The notes beneath the pieces were generated by a model. That model had not been told where the DNA came from. It saw only the letters and a list, made by a program, of their open reading frames with translations, and ran no database searches. The position numbers were made by a program, and so were the translations under genes. DNA of 64,000 nt from Bacteroidota bacterium (lineage in GTDB: Bacteria; Bacteroidota; Bacteroidia; AKYH767-A; OLB10), in NCBI GenBank assembly GCA_016713525.1, contig JADJOZ010000004.1, forward strand, positions 62,001 through 126,000, written 5' to 3'. Positions 35,903 to 45,566 of this stretch are shown here, one piece after another (the stretch's first letter is position 1; every line of letters begins with the position of its first letter).

Positions 35903-37234
35903 GTGAATACTACTCATTTACCGGAAGCCTTTCTTGCTGCCATGCGGGCAAAATTAGGCGATGATGTCAATGCATTTATAGAGGAGCACAATAATCCAGC
36001 GCCAGTTTCCGTGCGTATCAATCCCTTTAAGTGCGCTCCCGTTTTTACTGATGCCGAAAAAATTCCGTGGGCAACCAATGCCTGGTTTCTTCCCGAACGT
36101 ATTTCGTTTACCCTCGATCCGTTATTTCATGCCGGATGTTATTATGTTCAGGAAGCCAGCTCAATGTTTCTGGAAATGGTTTTAAAGCAACTTTTGCCTG
36201 AATTCAAAGATCCTGTGATATTGGATTCGTGTGCCGCTCCAGGCGGCAAAACAACACACATCCTTGCAACATTAGCCGGAAAGGGTTTGGTTGTGAGCAA
36301 TGAAATTATTCCCGGCCGCAATAAAATTCTCATGCAAAATGTAATTAAATGGGGATGCGACAATGTGGTGGTCACACAAAATGAAACATCGGCATTCGGG
36401 AAATTACAGGGTATGTTCGATGTGTTAGTTGTGGATGCACCCTGCAGTGGTGAAGGATTGTTTCGCAAAGATAAAGAAGCAACCACGGAATGGAGTCCGG
36501 ATCAGGTTGCAACCTGCGCTATTCGACAGCGATCAATTTTGAATGATCTATATCCTTCACTCAAACAAAACGGGTATCTGCTTTACAGTACATGCACCTA
36601 CGAAGCATCAGAAAATGAGGAGCAGATTCAGCGAATGATGTATGAATTCGATATGGAACTTGTCCCATTAAATACTTTTGGAACCAATGCTGTCAACACC
36701 GATTTTGGCTATCAGTTTTATCCGCATAAATGTAAAGGCGAAGGTTTTTTTATTTCGGTATTACGCAAAAAGCAAAGTGCAAAAAACCAGCAGGGCTCCG
36801 ATAAAACCTCAAAAGCCACAGCACAAAATTTTATACTCGAACAATTTCTGATTGAAGCATCACAATTTGTTCCTGTAAAAGTGAAAGATGAAATTTTTGC
36901 TTTCCCTGCCAAATGGTTAAACACAATTTCGCTGTTGCGGGAATCACTCTTTGTACGCAAAGCGGGAATCCACCTGGGTACTATGAAAGGTACCGATTTT
37001 ATCCCTTCACCCGAACTGGCATTAAGTATTCACTTAAATCCCAGTACTCCAAAAGTTGCTCTTGAATTAAATCAGGCACTCGATTATCTCCGCTGTGGCA
37101 ACATTACCATTCCCAATTTAAGCAAGGGCTGGCATGTAGTTACTTTTAACGGTTTTGCCCTGGGCTGGATTAAAGCACTGGGAAACAGAATTAATAATTA
37201 CTTTCCAAAAGAATGGAGGATTCTTTACAAATAA
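35903..37234 (+). CDS. NOL1/NOP2/Sun (RsmF-type) RNA cytosine-C5 methyltransferase
   Basis: A 443-residue cytosolic enzyme. GTG start, supported by the family-like N-terminus (LPEAFLAAMRAKLG, SVRINPFK). The SAM site reads DSCAAPGGKTTHILA (residues ~108-122) and VSNEIIPGRN; the catalytic Cys pair is in VVDAPCSGEGLFRKD and LLYSTCTY. The C-terminal part (KGWHVVTFNGFALGWIKALGNRINNYFPKEWRI) is the small RNA-binding domain of RsmF-type enzymes, which methylate rRNA or tRNA; the exact target base is not readable. A GAAAATT-gctt-AATTTTC hairpin lies 4 bp before the start. The 3' end is mirrored in a 20-bp inverted repeat. Confidence 0.88.
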   Translation: MNTTHLPEAFLAAMRAKLGDDVNAFIEEHNNPAPVSVRINPFKCAPVFTDAEKIPWATNAWFLPERISFTLDPLFHAGCYYVQEASSMFLEMVLKQLLPEFKDPVILDSCAAPGGKTTHILATLAGKGLVVSNEIIPGRNKILMQNVIKWGCDNVVVTQNETSAFGKLQGMFDVLVVDAPCSGEGLFRKDKEATTEWSPDQVATCAIRQRSILNDLYPSLKQNGYLLYSTCTYEASENEEQIQRMMYEFDMELVPLNTFGTNAVNTDFGYQFYPHKCKGEGFFISVLRKKQSAKNQQGSDKTSKATAQNFILEQFLIEASQFVPVKVKDEIFAFPAKWLNTISLLRESLFVRKAGIHLGTMKGTDFIPSPELALSIHLNPSTPKVALELNQALDYLRCGNITIPNLSKGWHVVTFNGFALGWIKALGNRINNYFPKEWRILYK

Positions 37235-37262
37235 ACTGCCTTGCAGTTTATTTGTAAAGAAT
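37220..37262. terminator. Perfect 20-bp inverted repeat across the methyltransferase stop
   Basis: Arms 37220-37239 and 37243-37262 are exact complements with a 3-base loop. The left arm covers the last codons (I-L-Y-K-stop) and six more bases. It may terminate transcription but has no T tract; AAGGATT words follow. Confidence 0.75.
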
Positions 37263-37698
37263 TAAGGATTAAGAATTAAGGGATTAAGGATTTTTTTGAT
37301 TCTGCTCAGAAGGAAATTTTGTTAAGATGATAGATGATAAATGATAGATGATAGATTGTTTGTGCTCAGAAGAAAATTTCGTTTCACACCGATGAAGTAG
37401 ACAAAATCAAGCGCAGTCACATTTTGTTACTAAGACACCTCACTTGCCACTTGCCACTTGTCACCCATCGACTACGCTCAGGGCAGCGCTTGCCACTAAT
37501 GTGCAGTCACATCTTTTTCCTCAGGACCCAACTTTCAACCTTCAACTTACAACTTTTAACTTAAAAGCAGTCACACATTTGTTACTGAGGAACTAAAAAT
37601 CAGTACCTTTCGACAAGCTCAAGGCAAGCATCAGCACCTTTCGACAAGCTCAAGGCAAGCATCAGCACCCATTCGACTACGCTCAGGGCAAGCATTAA
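37263..37698. other. Repeat-rich intergenic DNA
   Basis: Contains AAGGATT words, GATAGATGATAAATG words, TTGCCACTTGCCACTTG, AACTTTCAACCTTCAACTTAC words and several copies of TTCGAC(A/T)A-GCTCAAGGCAAGC (about 37616, 37645, 37672; also CATCGACTACGCTCAGGGC at 37466). No gene. Confidence 0.6.
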
Positions 37699-39216
37699 TC
37701 AATCAATAATCAACTTCCTGGTCAGTCGTTCTTTTTCCGTCTGAATCGTAATCAAATACATACCATTACCATAACCCACCATCGAAAAATCTTTGGTATA
37801 GTATCCATTTTGTATTCTGATTGGCTCCGAATAAACAACTTTCCCTTGCACATCATACACCAGCAATTTGCCAGTTTTGCCTTTTATGTTAGAGGCATTT
37901 ATAAATGCTTTTTCCCATGCCGGGTGGTAGTAAACATGAAGACTGCCTACTGCCGCTGCCCCTGCCAACTCATTTTGCGATACCAACGTATCACACGGAC
38001 TGCCCATAAGAGCAGGCATATCGTAATCGGGGTTGTTGGGGAGACCGTAATATGTTCTCTTTCCTCCTAAGTAAAAACTAAATGGCGTATAGTTACATGC
38101 GGCACCAAGACTATCAGGTGAATTAATTACACTTAGGTTCATGTTAACAGAATTGTATACACTATCAGGGTATGGATAACATTGAGGGACCAAGCTGCAC
38201 ATTCCCATGCTCGACAAAATAAATTTTTCGTCAGGGCCCTTCGTAAAAAAACCATTTCCAATACTTATTCCGGGATTATACTCTAATGTATCTCTGGTTC
38301 CTGAAGGATTGCCTGACAATAAATCATATTGAAACAATGCACTTTGATTAATATTATATGTGCTAGCATAAAGAAATCTACCACTTTCAGAAAATTCATA
38401 CTCCACAAACCTATTTGGGTAAGGTGAAGTTAGAGGCTCAGGATGAATTGTTACTGGATTACTCAAAAGCCCTGTGCATCGGTCAAAGTTGTATATTTCT
38501 AATAAACCAATAAATGTGATTAATGCCATTTTGTCACCATCTTTAGTGAATTTCATTTTTGCAAATCCATTATTTGTCAAAGATCCAATATTCTGAGTAA
38601 ATACATTCGAAATTCCTGAAGGTGAAATTAAATATTTATAAAATCTATTATTGACAGTATTCCAATTTATAAATAAAATCCACCAATCTATTCCATTACC
38701 ATACTTAACAAAAGTAAGTCCATCTGAACATTTAAAATTTTACAATTGAATATTTTTTTGCAAAACACTACCCAACCCTCCATTTCCTGTTATATCTATA
38801 ATTGAATAATACAACCCGGTTTGACTAGAGCCAGTTACTCCACATGAAAATAAATAAAACAGATTTGGGGAAGATGGATTTGGAATTATTGCTAGTTCTT
38901 GATACCAGCCTTCACCAACTATACTATCACCATTATCCATTATGGTATCAGCAGAATTAAATACTAAAGTTGTATTTCCACTAAGGCCTGCTCTGGTTCC
39001 GGCATAAAATTGCAATATACCATTAGTATCTGCTATTGATACACAAGAACCTCTGGAAACAACTGATGATTCACCCACAAGAGGAGTGCCCGGTAAATTA
39101 AAATCAATTAAAGCACTATCACCAAAACACCAAATAGCATTGCGTTTTTGTGCATGCACCCCGCAAGCCATAATGCAAAAAGTAATGATTAAAAATGCTG
39201 CCCGAAATAACTTCAT
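37699..39216 (-). pseudogene. Secreted WD40-like protein with T9SS sorting domain, interrupted by an in-frame TAA
   Basis: Signal peptide MKLFRAAFLIITFCIMACGVHAQ at 39216. After 158 codons a TAA (38740-38742) interrupts, yet the same frame continues: FVKYGNGIDWWILFINWNTVNNRFYKYLISPSG, then KMKFTKDGDKMALITFIGLLEIYNFDRCTG, to the sorting domain end GMYLITIQTEKERLTRKLIID at 37699. The 505-codon span matches the 503-residue relative at 54630-56141 in order and length (GNGRDWW, FSSDGNYM, FDRCTG, GSPCDTL in both). The break is thus a single nonsense substitution (for example TTA or AAA to TAA) or a base error. Without readthrough the product has no sorting signal. Confidence 0.78.
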
Positions 39217-39643
39217 GAGGCTAAAATACGAAAAGAATTAAGAATTAAAAATTAAGGATGAAGGATGAAGGATGAAGGTTTTTTGTTTCTGAGGTGCGGT
39301 AACATCTTTTTACATAATCACCCCCATTACCACCTTTCGACTATGCTCAAGGCTAGAACAGCCGAATCATCAAATTACCAAATCATGTGCAGTTACATTT
39401 TTTTGACTAAAACCTAAAAATCAGCACCCCTCGACTTCGATCTGGGCACCCATTCGGCGGCGCTCAGGGACGAGAATCACCAAATCAAGTGCAGTCACAT
39501 TTTTTTCCTCATGACCCAACTTTCAACCTTCAACTTACAACTTTCAACTTAAAAGCAGTCACACATTTGTTACTGAGGAACAAAAAATCAGCACCCTTCG
39601 GCTACGCTCAGGGCAAGCATCAGCACATCAGCACATCAGCACA
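39217..39643. other. Repeat-rich intergenic DNA
   Basis: Made of GAAGGATGAAGGATG words, ATCAAATTACCAAATC, GTGCAGTCACATTTTTTT, and several CTTCGACT/CTTCGGCT...GCTCAGGGC elements (39335, 39428, 39450, 39594). CATCAGCACATCAGCACATCA units run into the thiL stop. No gene. Confidence 0.6.
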
Positions 39644-40687
39644 TCATTGTTTCAAACCATCCCACCCTTGTGCTTTCAGTGGTGTTTCCTGTCCCGATTT
39701 ATCTATGAGTGCCAGACCAGCTTCTGAGGCAGTAATGTGTCCAATGACAGCTATTTGCTTTATTAATTTTATTTTATTGAAATCACTTTGTTTGATTGTG
39801 AAAAGAAGTTCATAGTCTTCGCCACCTGACAAAGCTGCAATAGTAGGATTCATATTCATCTCGCCGGCAAGAGTGGCCGTTTCAAAATCGATTGGTAATT
39901 TATCTTCATATATGCGGCAGCCTTTATTGGAAGCAGTGCAAATATGAAACAGTTCTGATGCCAGTCCGTCCGATACATCGATCATGGAAGTAGGATGAAT
40001 ACTTTCTGCTTTTAGTGCAGCAATAAATTCTCCTCGCGCTTCCGGCTTTAACTGACGTTCTACCACGTAGTCGGTGCCACTGAGGTCGGGTTGAATATTG
40101 GGATTATCGAGGAATATTTTTTTCTCACGATTCAACACCTGCAATCCCATATAAGCACCACCAAGATCACCGGTGATACAGATAAGGTCGTTTTCACCGG
40201 CACCTGACCGGTATGCAATCTGGTCTTTGGCAACGCTGCCAATTGCAGTGATGCTGATTACAAGTCCGGAATGTGAACTCGTTGTATCACCTCCTACCAA
40301 ATCAACCTGATGCCTTTCGCATGCCAATAACATTCCTTCATACAATTCTTCAATTGCCTCCAAAGAAAATCGATTCGAAATGCCGATGCCCACAACAATT
40401 TGCTGGGGAGTACCATTCATAGCATAAATGTCGCTGAGATTTACCATCACCGATTTATAGCCCAGGTGTTTGAGCGGATAGTAAGAAAGATCGAAGTGCA
40501 CACCTTCCATAAGCAAATCGCAGGTGACTAATTCGAAATGAGATTCCCGATCAATCACAGCGCAATCGTCGCCGATACCTTTTACGGTGGATGCATTGCG
40601 AACGGGAATGATGGTTTTTAAATGCCGTATGAGTCCGAATTCTCCCAGTTCACTCAGTTCGGTGCGATTCATTTTATTTTCAAACAT
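39644..40687 (-). CDS. thiL: Thiamine-monophosphate kinase
   Basis: A 347-residue cytosolic kinase that phosphorylates thiamine phosphate to the diphosphate, the last step of the cofactor pathway. PurM/ThiL-fold motifs in order: GIGDDCAVID, VNLSDIYAMNGTPQ, DLVGGDTTSS, ICITGDLGGAYMGL, MIDVSDGLASELFHI and ALSGGEDYELLFT. Either ATG at 40687 or 40672 (MNRTELSELGEFGLI) could be the start; the second fits the family better. The stop TGA is the first unit of a TGATGTGC tandem, with the same downstream sequence as pepD. No other thiamine gene nearby. Confidence 0.92.
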   Translation of the reverse strand: MFENKMNRTELSELGEFGLIRHLKTIIPVRNASTVKGIGDDCAVIDRESHFELVTCDLLMEGVHFDLSYYPLKHLGYKSVMVNLSDIYAMNGTPQQIVVGIGISNRFSLEAIEELYEGMLLACERHQVDLVGGDTTSSHSGLVISITAIGSVAKDQIAYRSGAGENDLICITGDLGGAYMGLQVLNREKKIFLDNPNIQPDLSGTDYVVERQLKPEARGEFIAALKAESIHPTSMIDVSDGLASELFHICTASNKGCRIYEDKLPIDFETATLAGEMNMNPTIAALSGGEDYELLFTIKQSDFNKIKLIKQIAVIGHITASEAGLALIDKSGQETPLKAQGWDGLKQ

Positions 40688-40764
40688 GGCTTACTTTTTA
40701 AAGACATTTAAGAATTGAATTCTATTGCGGATGGCAGATAACAGATTAGTAGTTGAATCACCGG

Positions 40765-43233
40765 TTAAAAACCCATGTCCATTTCCTCACGAGGTTGAGT
40801 ATCGCGGTTTCTGGTGCGACCACCATCTTTCAGTTCCCCAAAGCGATAGGTAAAACCAAGGGTGAAGGTACGTTGTGAACGACGGCGGGTGAAGTCTTGT
40901 CTGTAGGTTTCATCTTCAAATTCAAATCCAAAACGTTGAATATCGAGTGGATCGGCAACGCGGAATGTGATCACACCTTTATCTTTCAATACTTTTTTAC
41001 TCAATGCAATAGTTGCCATTTGCATATCTTTCATGGTGCCTTGTGTTACTTTCATAGGTGCACGATAGAAATAGGAAAGTTGCAATTCCAGCTTGTAGGG
41101 TAATTTAAAAGTGGTGAATATTCTTCCGGATGCTGAGAAGGATTCGGAATTCAAATCATCCTGAAGATTAGAGGCATCTATTTCATTCTTAAACAAGTTA
41201 GTGCTGAATGTAAATGACCACCATTTATAGGGACTGCCATTCAAAATTGTTTCCAGACCGTAGTTACGTGATTCCGAAAGATTTTCAAAAGTAGTAACTG
41301 TTACACCGTCGGGAGTGAAAGTACGGTAGCGTTGAATGTAATCGTGTGTAAACCGCGCATAGCCGGTAAACGTTAGTGATACTTTTCCTATAAAACGGTT
41401 GTATTCTGCTTCATAGCTATCGGTATATTCGGGATCGAGAAACGGATTTCCTTTGCGGATGTTCAATGGATCTTCATAATCGGCAAAAGGATTTATTTGC
41501 TGACCACGGGGACGGTTAATGCGTCGGCTATAGGTTACCTTGAACTGCGATTTATCATCGGGTTTATAGGTAACGAATGCACTTGGGAAAACCGAAAAAT
41601 AGTCTTTGTCAAATTTTTCTCCGGTGGTAATCAATTCCGATTCCGTAACGGCATACTCACTCCTTACTCCAAGCTGAAATCCGAATTTATTAATACTTTG
41701 ACGATACTGCGCATAAAAGGCATGTAATGCATCCTGATAAACAAATTGATTGGTTAAATAAACATCATTTGTAAATTGCTGCAAGGAATCATCGAAGCTT
41801 TCCGATTCATAATCGGTGTCGAGATCACGTATGGTGGTTTTAATACCCGTTTCAAATTTTTTATCTTTCGATATCGGATGTTCATAATCGATTGAACCGG
41901 TATAAATTTTATTGTCATCAATTTCTTTATCATTTTGAAGAATTGGCATCACCGGAACCGGCTGCGATTCGTCGTAGTACCCTTGTTGACGGTAAGAGTT
42001 CAGATTTTCATCGGAATCGAATGACGCGGTAGTCTGGATATTTAACAAACGACCTTCCTGTTTAAAATTATGGCGGAAAGCCAGATCAAAATCCATATTT
42101 AATCCGTCACCCGAGCCATCAGTTGTTCTGATATATAAACTATCCATGATGTCATCACTACCAAATAATTTATAGTTCACATCATTGGTATTATCGTTTT
42201 CACCGATATTGAACAAGGCACTTCCGGAAATTGTGCTGCGGTCAGAAATATTGTAATCGGTGGTAATTTTGAAGTTGTGATTTAAACGATTCGAAAAACC
42301 AATTTCATCCTGTTTTAAAATATCAGTTACATCATTAAAGTAAGATTCCCGATAAGTTTTGCCGGTGAATTCCCGAAAATCTTTGTTAAAGCCGTAATTG
42401 GTAGAGACATTCCACCGGCCTTTTCTGTAGTTCAGTGATAAATTTGCTGCATACCGGTCTTCGAAACTGGTTGAAGCACCCACACTTCCGGTGAAACCTT
42501 GCAGTTTATTCTTTTTGGTAACGATATTGATGATTCCGGAGATGCCATCAGGATCGTATTTAGCTGAAGGATTGGTAAGCACTTCCACTTTTTCTATGGC
42601 AGATGATGGAATCGATTCCAGCAACGATTTCCCACCGGCACCGGTCATTCCGCTTGGGCGGCCATCAATAAGTATCGTAACATTTTCATTTCCGCGTAAG
42701 CTTACGGTGCCATCGGCATCTACTTCCACACTGGGGACATTTTGCAGTACATCCGAGACATTTCCACCGGCAGTCACTGCCAGCTGATCGGTATTGTATG
42801 TTTTGCGATCAATATTATTCATCACAAAACTTTTATCGGCACTAATCTCCGCACCTTCGAGCATCTGTGCAGAAAGTTTCAGACGAATCACACCCATATC
42901 ATTAACGGGGGCACTGCCCTGAGGGCGAAAAGCTACGCGACCTTTAAATTTTTCGTAACCAATAAATGCAATTTCAACACTGTAGCCACCCGGACCAATT
43001 TCGGCGATTTTAAATTCTCCTGCTGTATTCGTGATTGTACCCGATACCAGTGATGAATCGCGCATTCTTTTTACTGCTACTGTGGCGAATTCCAAAGGTT
43101 GACCATTGGCATCATCAACCACCTTGCCTTTAATAGAAAATATAGCTGCTCCACCCGGCTGCTGAGCAGATGTAATTTGAGAACTGAAGATGAGAACGAA
43201 TAAAATGAAAAGTCGTGCATGTTTTAAAGTCAT
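40765..43233 (-). CDS. TonB-dependent receptor / outer membrane beta-barrel protein
   Basis: An 822-residue outer-membrane protein. The ATG at 43233 is chosen since it starts a signal peptide (MTLKHARLFILFVLIFSSQITSAQ) and sits 24 bp after a -7 box. Residues ~35-120 are a carboxypeptidase-regulatory-like domain (IKGKVVDDANGQPLEFATVAV). A plug domain follows (VLQNVPSVEVDADGTVSLRGNENVTILIDG; KVEVLTNPSAKYDPDGISGIINIVTKK). The remainder is a 22-strand-type barrel ending TFTLGFTYRFGELKDGGRTR. This group is commonly annotated as an outer-membrane beta-barrel or TonB receptor; no SusD partner is present, so the ligand is open. Confidence 0.87.
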   Translation of the reverse strand: MTLKHARLFILFVLIFSSQITSAQQPGGAAIFSIKGKVVDDANGQPLEFATVAVKRMRDSSLVSGTITNTAGEFKIAEIGPGGYSVEIAFIGYEKFKGRVAFRPQGSAPVNDMGVIRLKLSAQMLEGAEISADKSFVMNNIDRKTYNTDQLAVTAGGNVSDVLQNVPSVEVDADGTVSLRGNENVTILIDGRPSGMTGAGGKSLLESIPSSAIEKVEVLTNPSAKYDPDGISGIINIVTKKNKLQGFTGSVGASTSFEDRYAANLSLNYRKGRWNVSTNYGFNKDFREFTGKTYRESYFNDVTDILKQDEIGFSNRLNHNFKITTDYNISDRSTISGSALFNIGENDNTNDVNYKLFGSDDIMDSLYIRTTDGSGDGLNMDFDLAFRHNFKQEGRLLNIQTTASFDSDENLNSYRQQGYYDESQPVPVMPILQNDKEIDDNKIYTGSIDYEHPISKDKKFETGIKTTIRDLDTDYESESFDDSLQQFTNDVYLTNQFVYQDALHAFYAQYRQSINKFGFQLGVRSEYAVTESELITTGEKFDKDYFSVFPSAFVTYKPDDKSQFKVTYSRRINRPRGQQINPFADYEDPLNIRKGNPFLDPEYTDSYEAEYNRFIGKVSLTFTGYARFTHDYIQRYRTFTPDGVTVTTFENLSESRNYGLETILNGSPYKWWSFTFSTNLFKNEIDASNLQDDLNSESFSASGRIFTTFKLPYKLELQLSYFYRAPMKVTQGTMKDMQMATIALSKKVLKDKGVITFRVADPLDIQRFGFEFEDETYRQDFTRRRSQRTFTLGFTYRFGELKDGGRTRNRDTQPREEMDMGF

Positions 43234-43257
43234 AAGCCGGTTTTTTGGTTTAGTTTG

Positions 43258-43265
43258 CAAAGATA
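43258..43265 (-). promoter_or_regulatory. -7 box of the TonB-dependent receptor gene
   Basis: Minus-strand TATCTTTG, a perfect TAnnTTTG, 24 bp upstream of the chosen ATG. This box excludes upstream in-frame starts as far as 43335. Confidence 0.55.
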
Positions 43266-43637
43266 AGGAACTCCTATATCTGTTAAGTGACATTTTGCCT
43301 ACCCTAAAGTTTAACCGGAATAGCAGATTTAACATGAAAATGTGAGGCGGCGTACTTTATATGCAATTGAATATCAAATCATTAATAGTTACATCTATGC
43401 GTTCATGTTCTTAGTAATCAGTGATCAGCCTGCCCTGTTGTAGAAGAGCTGCAGACATTAGGTCATAGAAGAAATTCTCTCCTTACCGCGCAAGCGCTTT
43501 TCTCTGCGTCTCCCAAACTCTGCGTTCAAAAAAATGTATCATAGGTCATTGGTCATAAGGAATATGGTTTTTTATGACAGAAATGTTTTATCCTTTTAGA
43601 TAGAAAAACATAATCTTTCATCCTTAATCCTTAATCC
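43266..43637. other. Intergenic DNA with low-complexity end
   Basis: No gene. Contains a GATCAGTGATCAGC-like word, CGCGCAAGCGC, and at the right end CCTTAATCCTTAATCC, whose complement supplies the stop codon of the next gene (Phe-Lys-Asp-stop is TTTAAGGATTAA). Confidence 0.45.
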
Positions 43638-44060
43638 TTAATCCTTAAACATCCACATCCCGCCAAGGACCAAAGCCAGATATAAAGGAGCGATGAGCCA
43701 CATACCGCTGATGTAGCCAATGAGTAAAGCTTGAATTAACAGAAACAAAGGTAGCAGCACCATGCCGGCACCAAATTTAATGGATGGAATGAACTGTGGA
43801 TCGCGGAGTTTTTGAAGTACTAAAGTATGAAGTAATTTGGAAGCGGGGAAAATCTGACTACGTACCCAAAGCCTGTTAAAGCGTGAAAATATTCCAGGGC
43901 TAGTGGGAGTCATTAAATCAATTGAAATTTCGCCCGAAGCGACTTTTTGTTCTATTGCAAATTGTTGTAAAACCGGAATTTTTATATTTCTGCTTTTTTG
44001 AATTAATGGAACCAGATCATCATAACGATCATCGGGTATATGAAGTAGCAACGGTTTCAT
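43638..44060 (-). CDS. C-terminal part of the acyltransferase, downstream of a frameshift
   Basis: A 140-residue frame beginning MKPLLLHIPDDRYDDLVPLI, then two membrane segments (KFGAGMVLLPLFLLIQALLIGYI; MWLIAPLYLALVLGGMWMF). It overlaps the PlsC-type frame by 4 bp. Adding one A to the A5 run near 44073 changes the junction to TEKIAAAMKPLLL and fuses both into a 342-residue protein, the length usual for Bacteroidota acyltransferases with a C-terminal membrane region (family recollection). It is therefore probably not an independent gene. The stop codon belongs to an AAGGATT repeat. Confidence 0.65.
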   Translation of the reverse strand: MKPLLLHIPDDRYDDLVPLIQKSRNIKIPVLQQFAIEQKVASGEISIDLMTPTSPGIFSRFNRLWVRSQIFPASKLLHTLVLQKLRDPQFIPSIKFGAGMVLLPLFLLIQALLIGYISGMWLIAPLYLALVLGGMWMFKD

Positions 44061-44665
44061 TGCAGCAGCAATTTTTCTGTAAACAAGTTTAGTTGTTGCT
44101 GTAATTCCAATGTTGTGTCGGGCGCGACATATACCGGCTTACCAAAATGAATCAATACCCTTGACCGGAAGCCATCATGCGACTCGTAGTGAATTCCCAC
44201 TGGCACAACAGCAACTTTTTCAGGATACTCATAGCTCAAAATCATTCGTGCTAAACCTTTTTGCAATGGCCTTAACTGATACGGCCGACCGTGATTTCCT
44301 TCCGGAAAAATCAGTACTGCTCCTCCATTATCAAATAACTTATGACATGCCTTGAAAGTTGCATCATTATTTTTCAACGTCGCAAATCCATCCCGGAAAC
44401 GGAAAACCGGCAACAGCTGCATGCGTTGCAACCATTTGGCAGCACGCGGATTTTTAAAAACATCAGCACGAGCCAGAAAAAATGGATTACGTTTGGAGCT
44501 ACATGCCACCAATACTGCATCGAGAAATGCATTTTGGTGATTGGGCGCAAATACCATTGGTCCATTCGGAATATGTTCAGTTCCTTTAACTTCCCATTCA
44601 CTGAAATACCAATGTAATGCAGTGGTGCTATATTTTTTCAGAAACTGATAAAACATATTCTTCAT
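44057..44665 (-). CDS. Lysophospholipid acyltransferase family protein (PlsC-like), N-terminal part
   Basis: A 202-residue frame with the acyltransferase motifs: APNHQNAFLDAVLV (the HX4D catalytic pair), RMQLLPVFRFRDG, LIFPEGNHGRPYQLRPLQKGLARM (FPEG substrate motif) and VAVVPVGIHYES. Such enzymes acylate lysophosphatidic acid or related lipids at the inner membrane. The frame stops just after TEKLLLQ through a one-base loss (see the next frame at 43638-44060). It is 8 bp after the corrected end of the transporter gene and so the third member of an operon. Confidence 0.8.
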   Translation of the reverse strand: MKNMFYQFLKKYSTTALHWYFSEWEVKGTEHIPNGPMVFAPNHQNAFLDAVLVACSSKRNPFFLARADVFKNPRAAKWLQRMQLLPVFRFRDGFATLKNNDATFKACHKLFDNGGAVLIFPEGNHGRPYQLRPLQKGLARMILSYEYPEKVAVVPVGIHYESHDGFRSRVLIHFGKPVYVAPDTTLELQQQLNLFTEKLLLQ

Positions 44666-44673
44666 GGCAGCAC

Positions 44674-45557
44674 TCAGGTTTTAATGGGAATTCTTCGCAT
44701 TACGGTGGCAAATACCATCCCTGAAATCAGGTGCCAGATTCCCCACCAGGCTGCAATAAGTGCCATGTCTTTGTTTCCACCAAAAAAGTGAATATCAGCA
44801 CCAATGCCAGGCCCGAATTCTGAATTCCTGTTTCAATGGCAATAGTGCGTGAATTCGATTCGTTGTTTCTGAGCAATTTGCTAAATAAATAAGCTGCATA
44901 TAGGGCCAATCCGTTATGAAGCAATACAATCCAGAAAACACTTCCTATTTCAGCCATAAAAACGGCTCTGTTATTATAAAAGGCCACAGCAATAAATCCG
45001 AATAGCAAAACCATTGAAAGCGGTCTTAAAATTTTAGCAATCTTACCTGCTTCATCGGGCCTAACTGCACCATACCACATTCCTGCAACCAGTGGAAGCA
45101 ATAAAATTAAAAACATATGTAAAAACAGTTCCGGGAAACTTATTTCCATAGCCCATACTTCGCCACTCAAAGCGGGAATGAGTGAACTACAGAAGAAAAA
45201 GGAAGCAGGTGTTATCAGGAATGCAAGTAAAGAGGAGATAGCAGTAAGTGTAACCGATAATGCCACATTTCCCTTAGCCAGCATCGAGAAAAAATTAGAA
45301 ACGTTACCACCGGGACAAGCAGCAACCAGAATCATTCCCAAAGCTATTCCCGGCGAAACCGGTAATAGTTTTACCAGCAGTAAAGTAATTGCAGGTAATA
45401 GAATTAGCTGTGAAATTAATCCGATTGCAACCGCTTTTTTTTGTGATAGTAAGGCTGTAAAATGGTCTTTCCTGATGTCGAGTGAAATACCGAACATAAT
45501 AAGTGCCAGACAACAATTGAGGAGTACTAAACCGGAAGGAGAGAATTGAACAGCCAA
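44674..45557 (-). pseudogene. Bile acid:sodium symporter family transporter, frameshifted near the end
   Basis: About nine hydrophobic segments. LALIMFGISLDI, ILVAACPGGNVSNFFSMLAKGNVALSVTLTAISS and IAIETGIQNSGLALVLI are hallmark BASS motifs (the two conserved substrate/sodium-site stretches). The frame as read diverges at IFTFLVETK and stops at 44727. With one T added to the run near 44788 it reads IFTFFGGNKDMALIAAWWGIWHLISG and ends at 44674 (294 residues, end RRIPIKT), the normal family C-terminus. Start is a TTG at 45557, uncertain. Nine bases separate it from the restored esterase stop. Substrate (organic anion) unknown. Confidence 0.75.
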
Positions 45558-45566
45558 TTGCAGATA

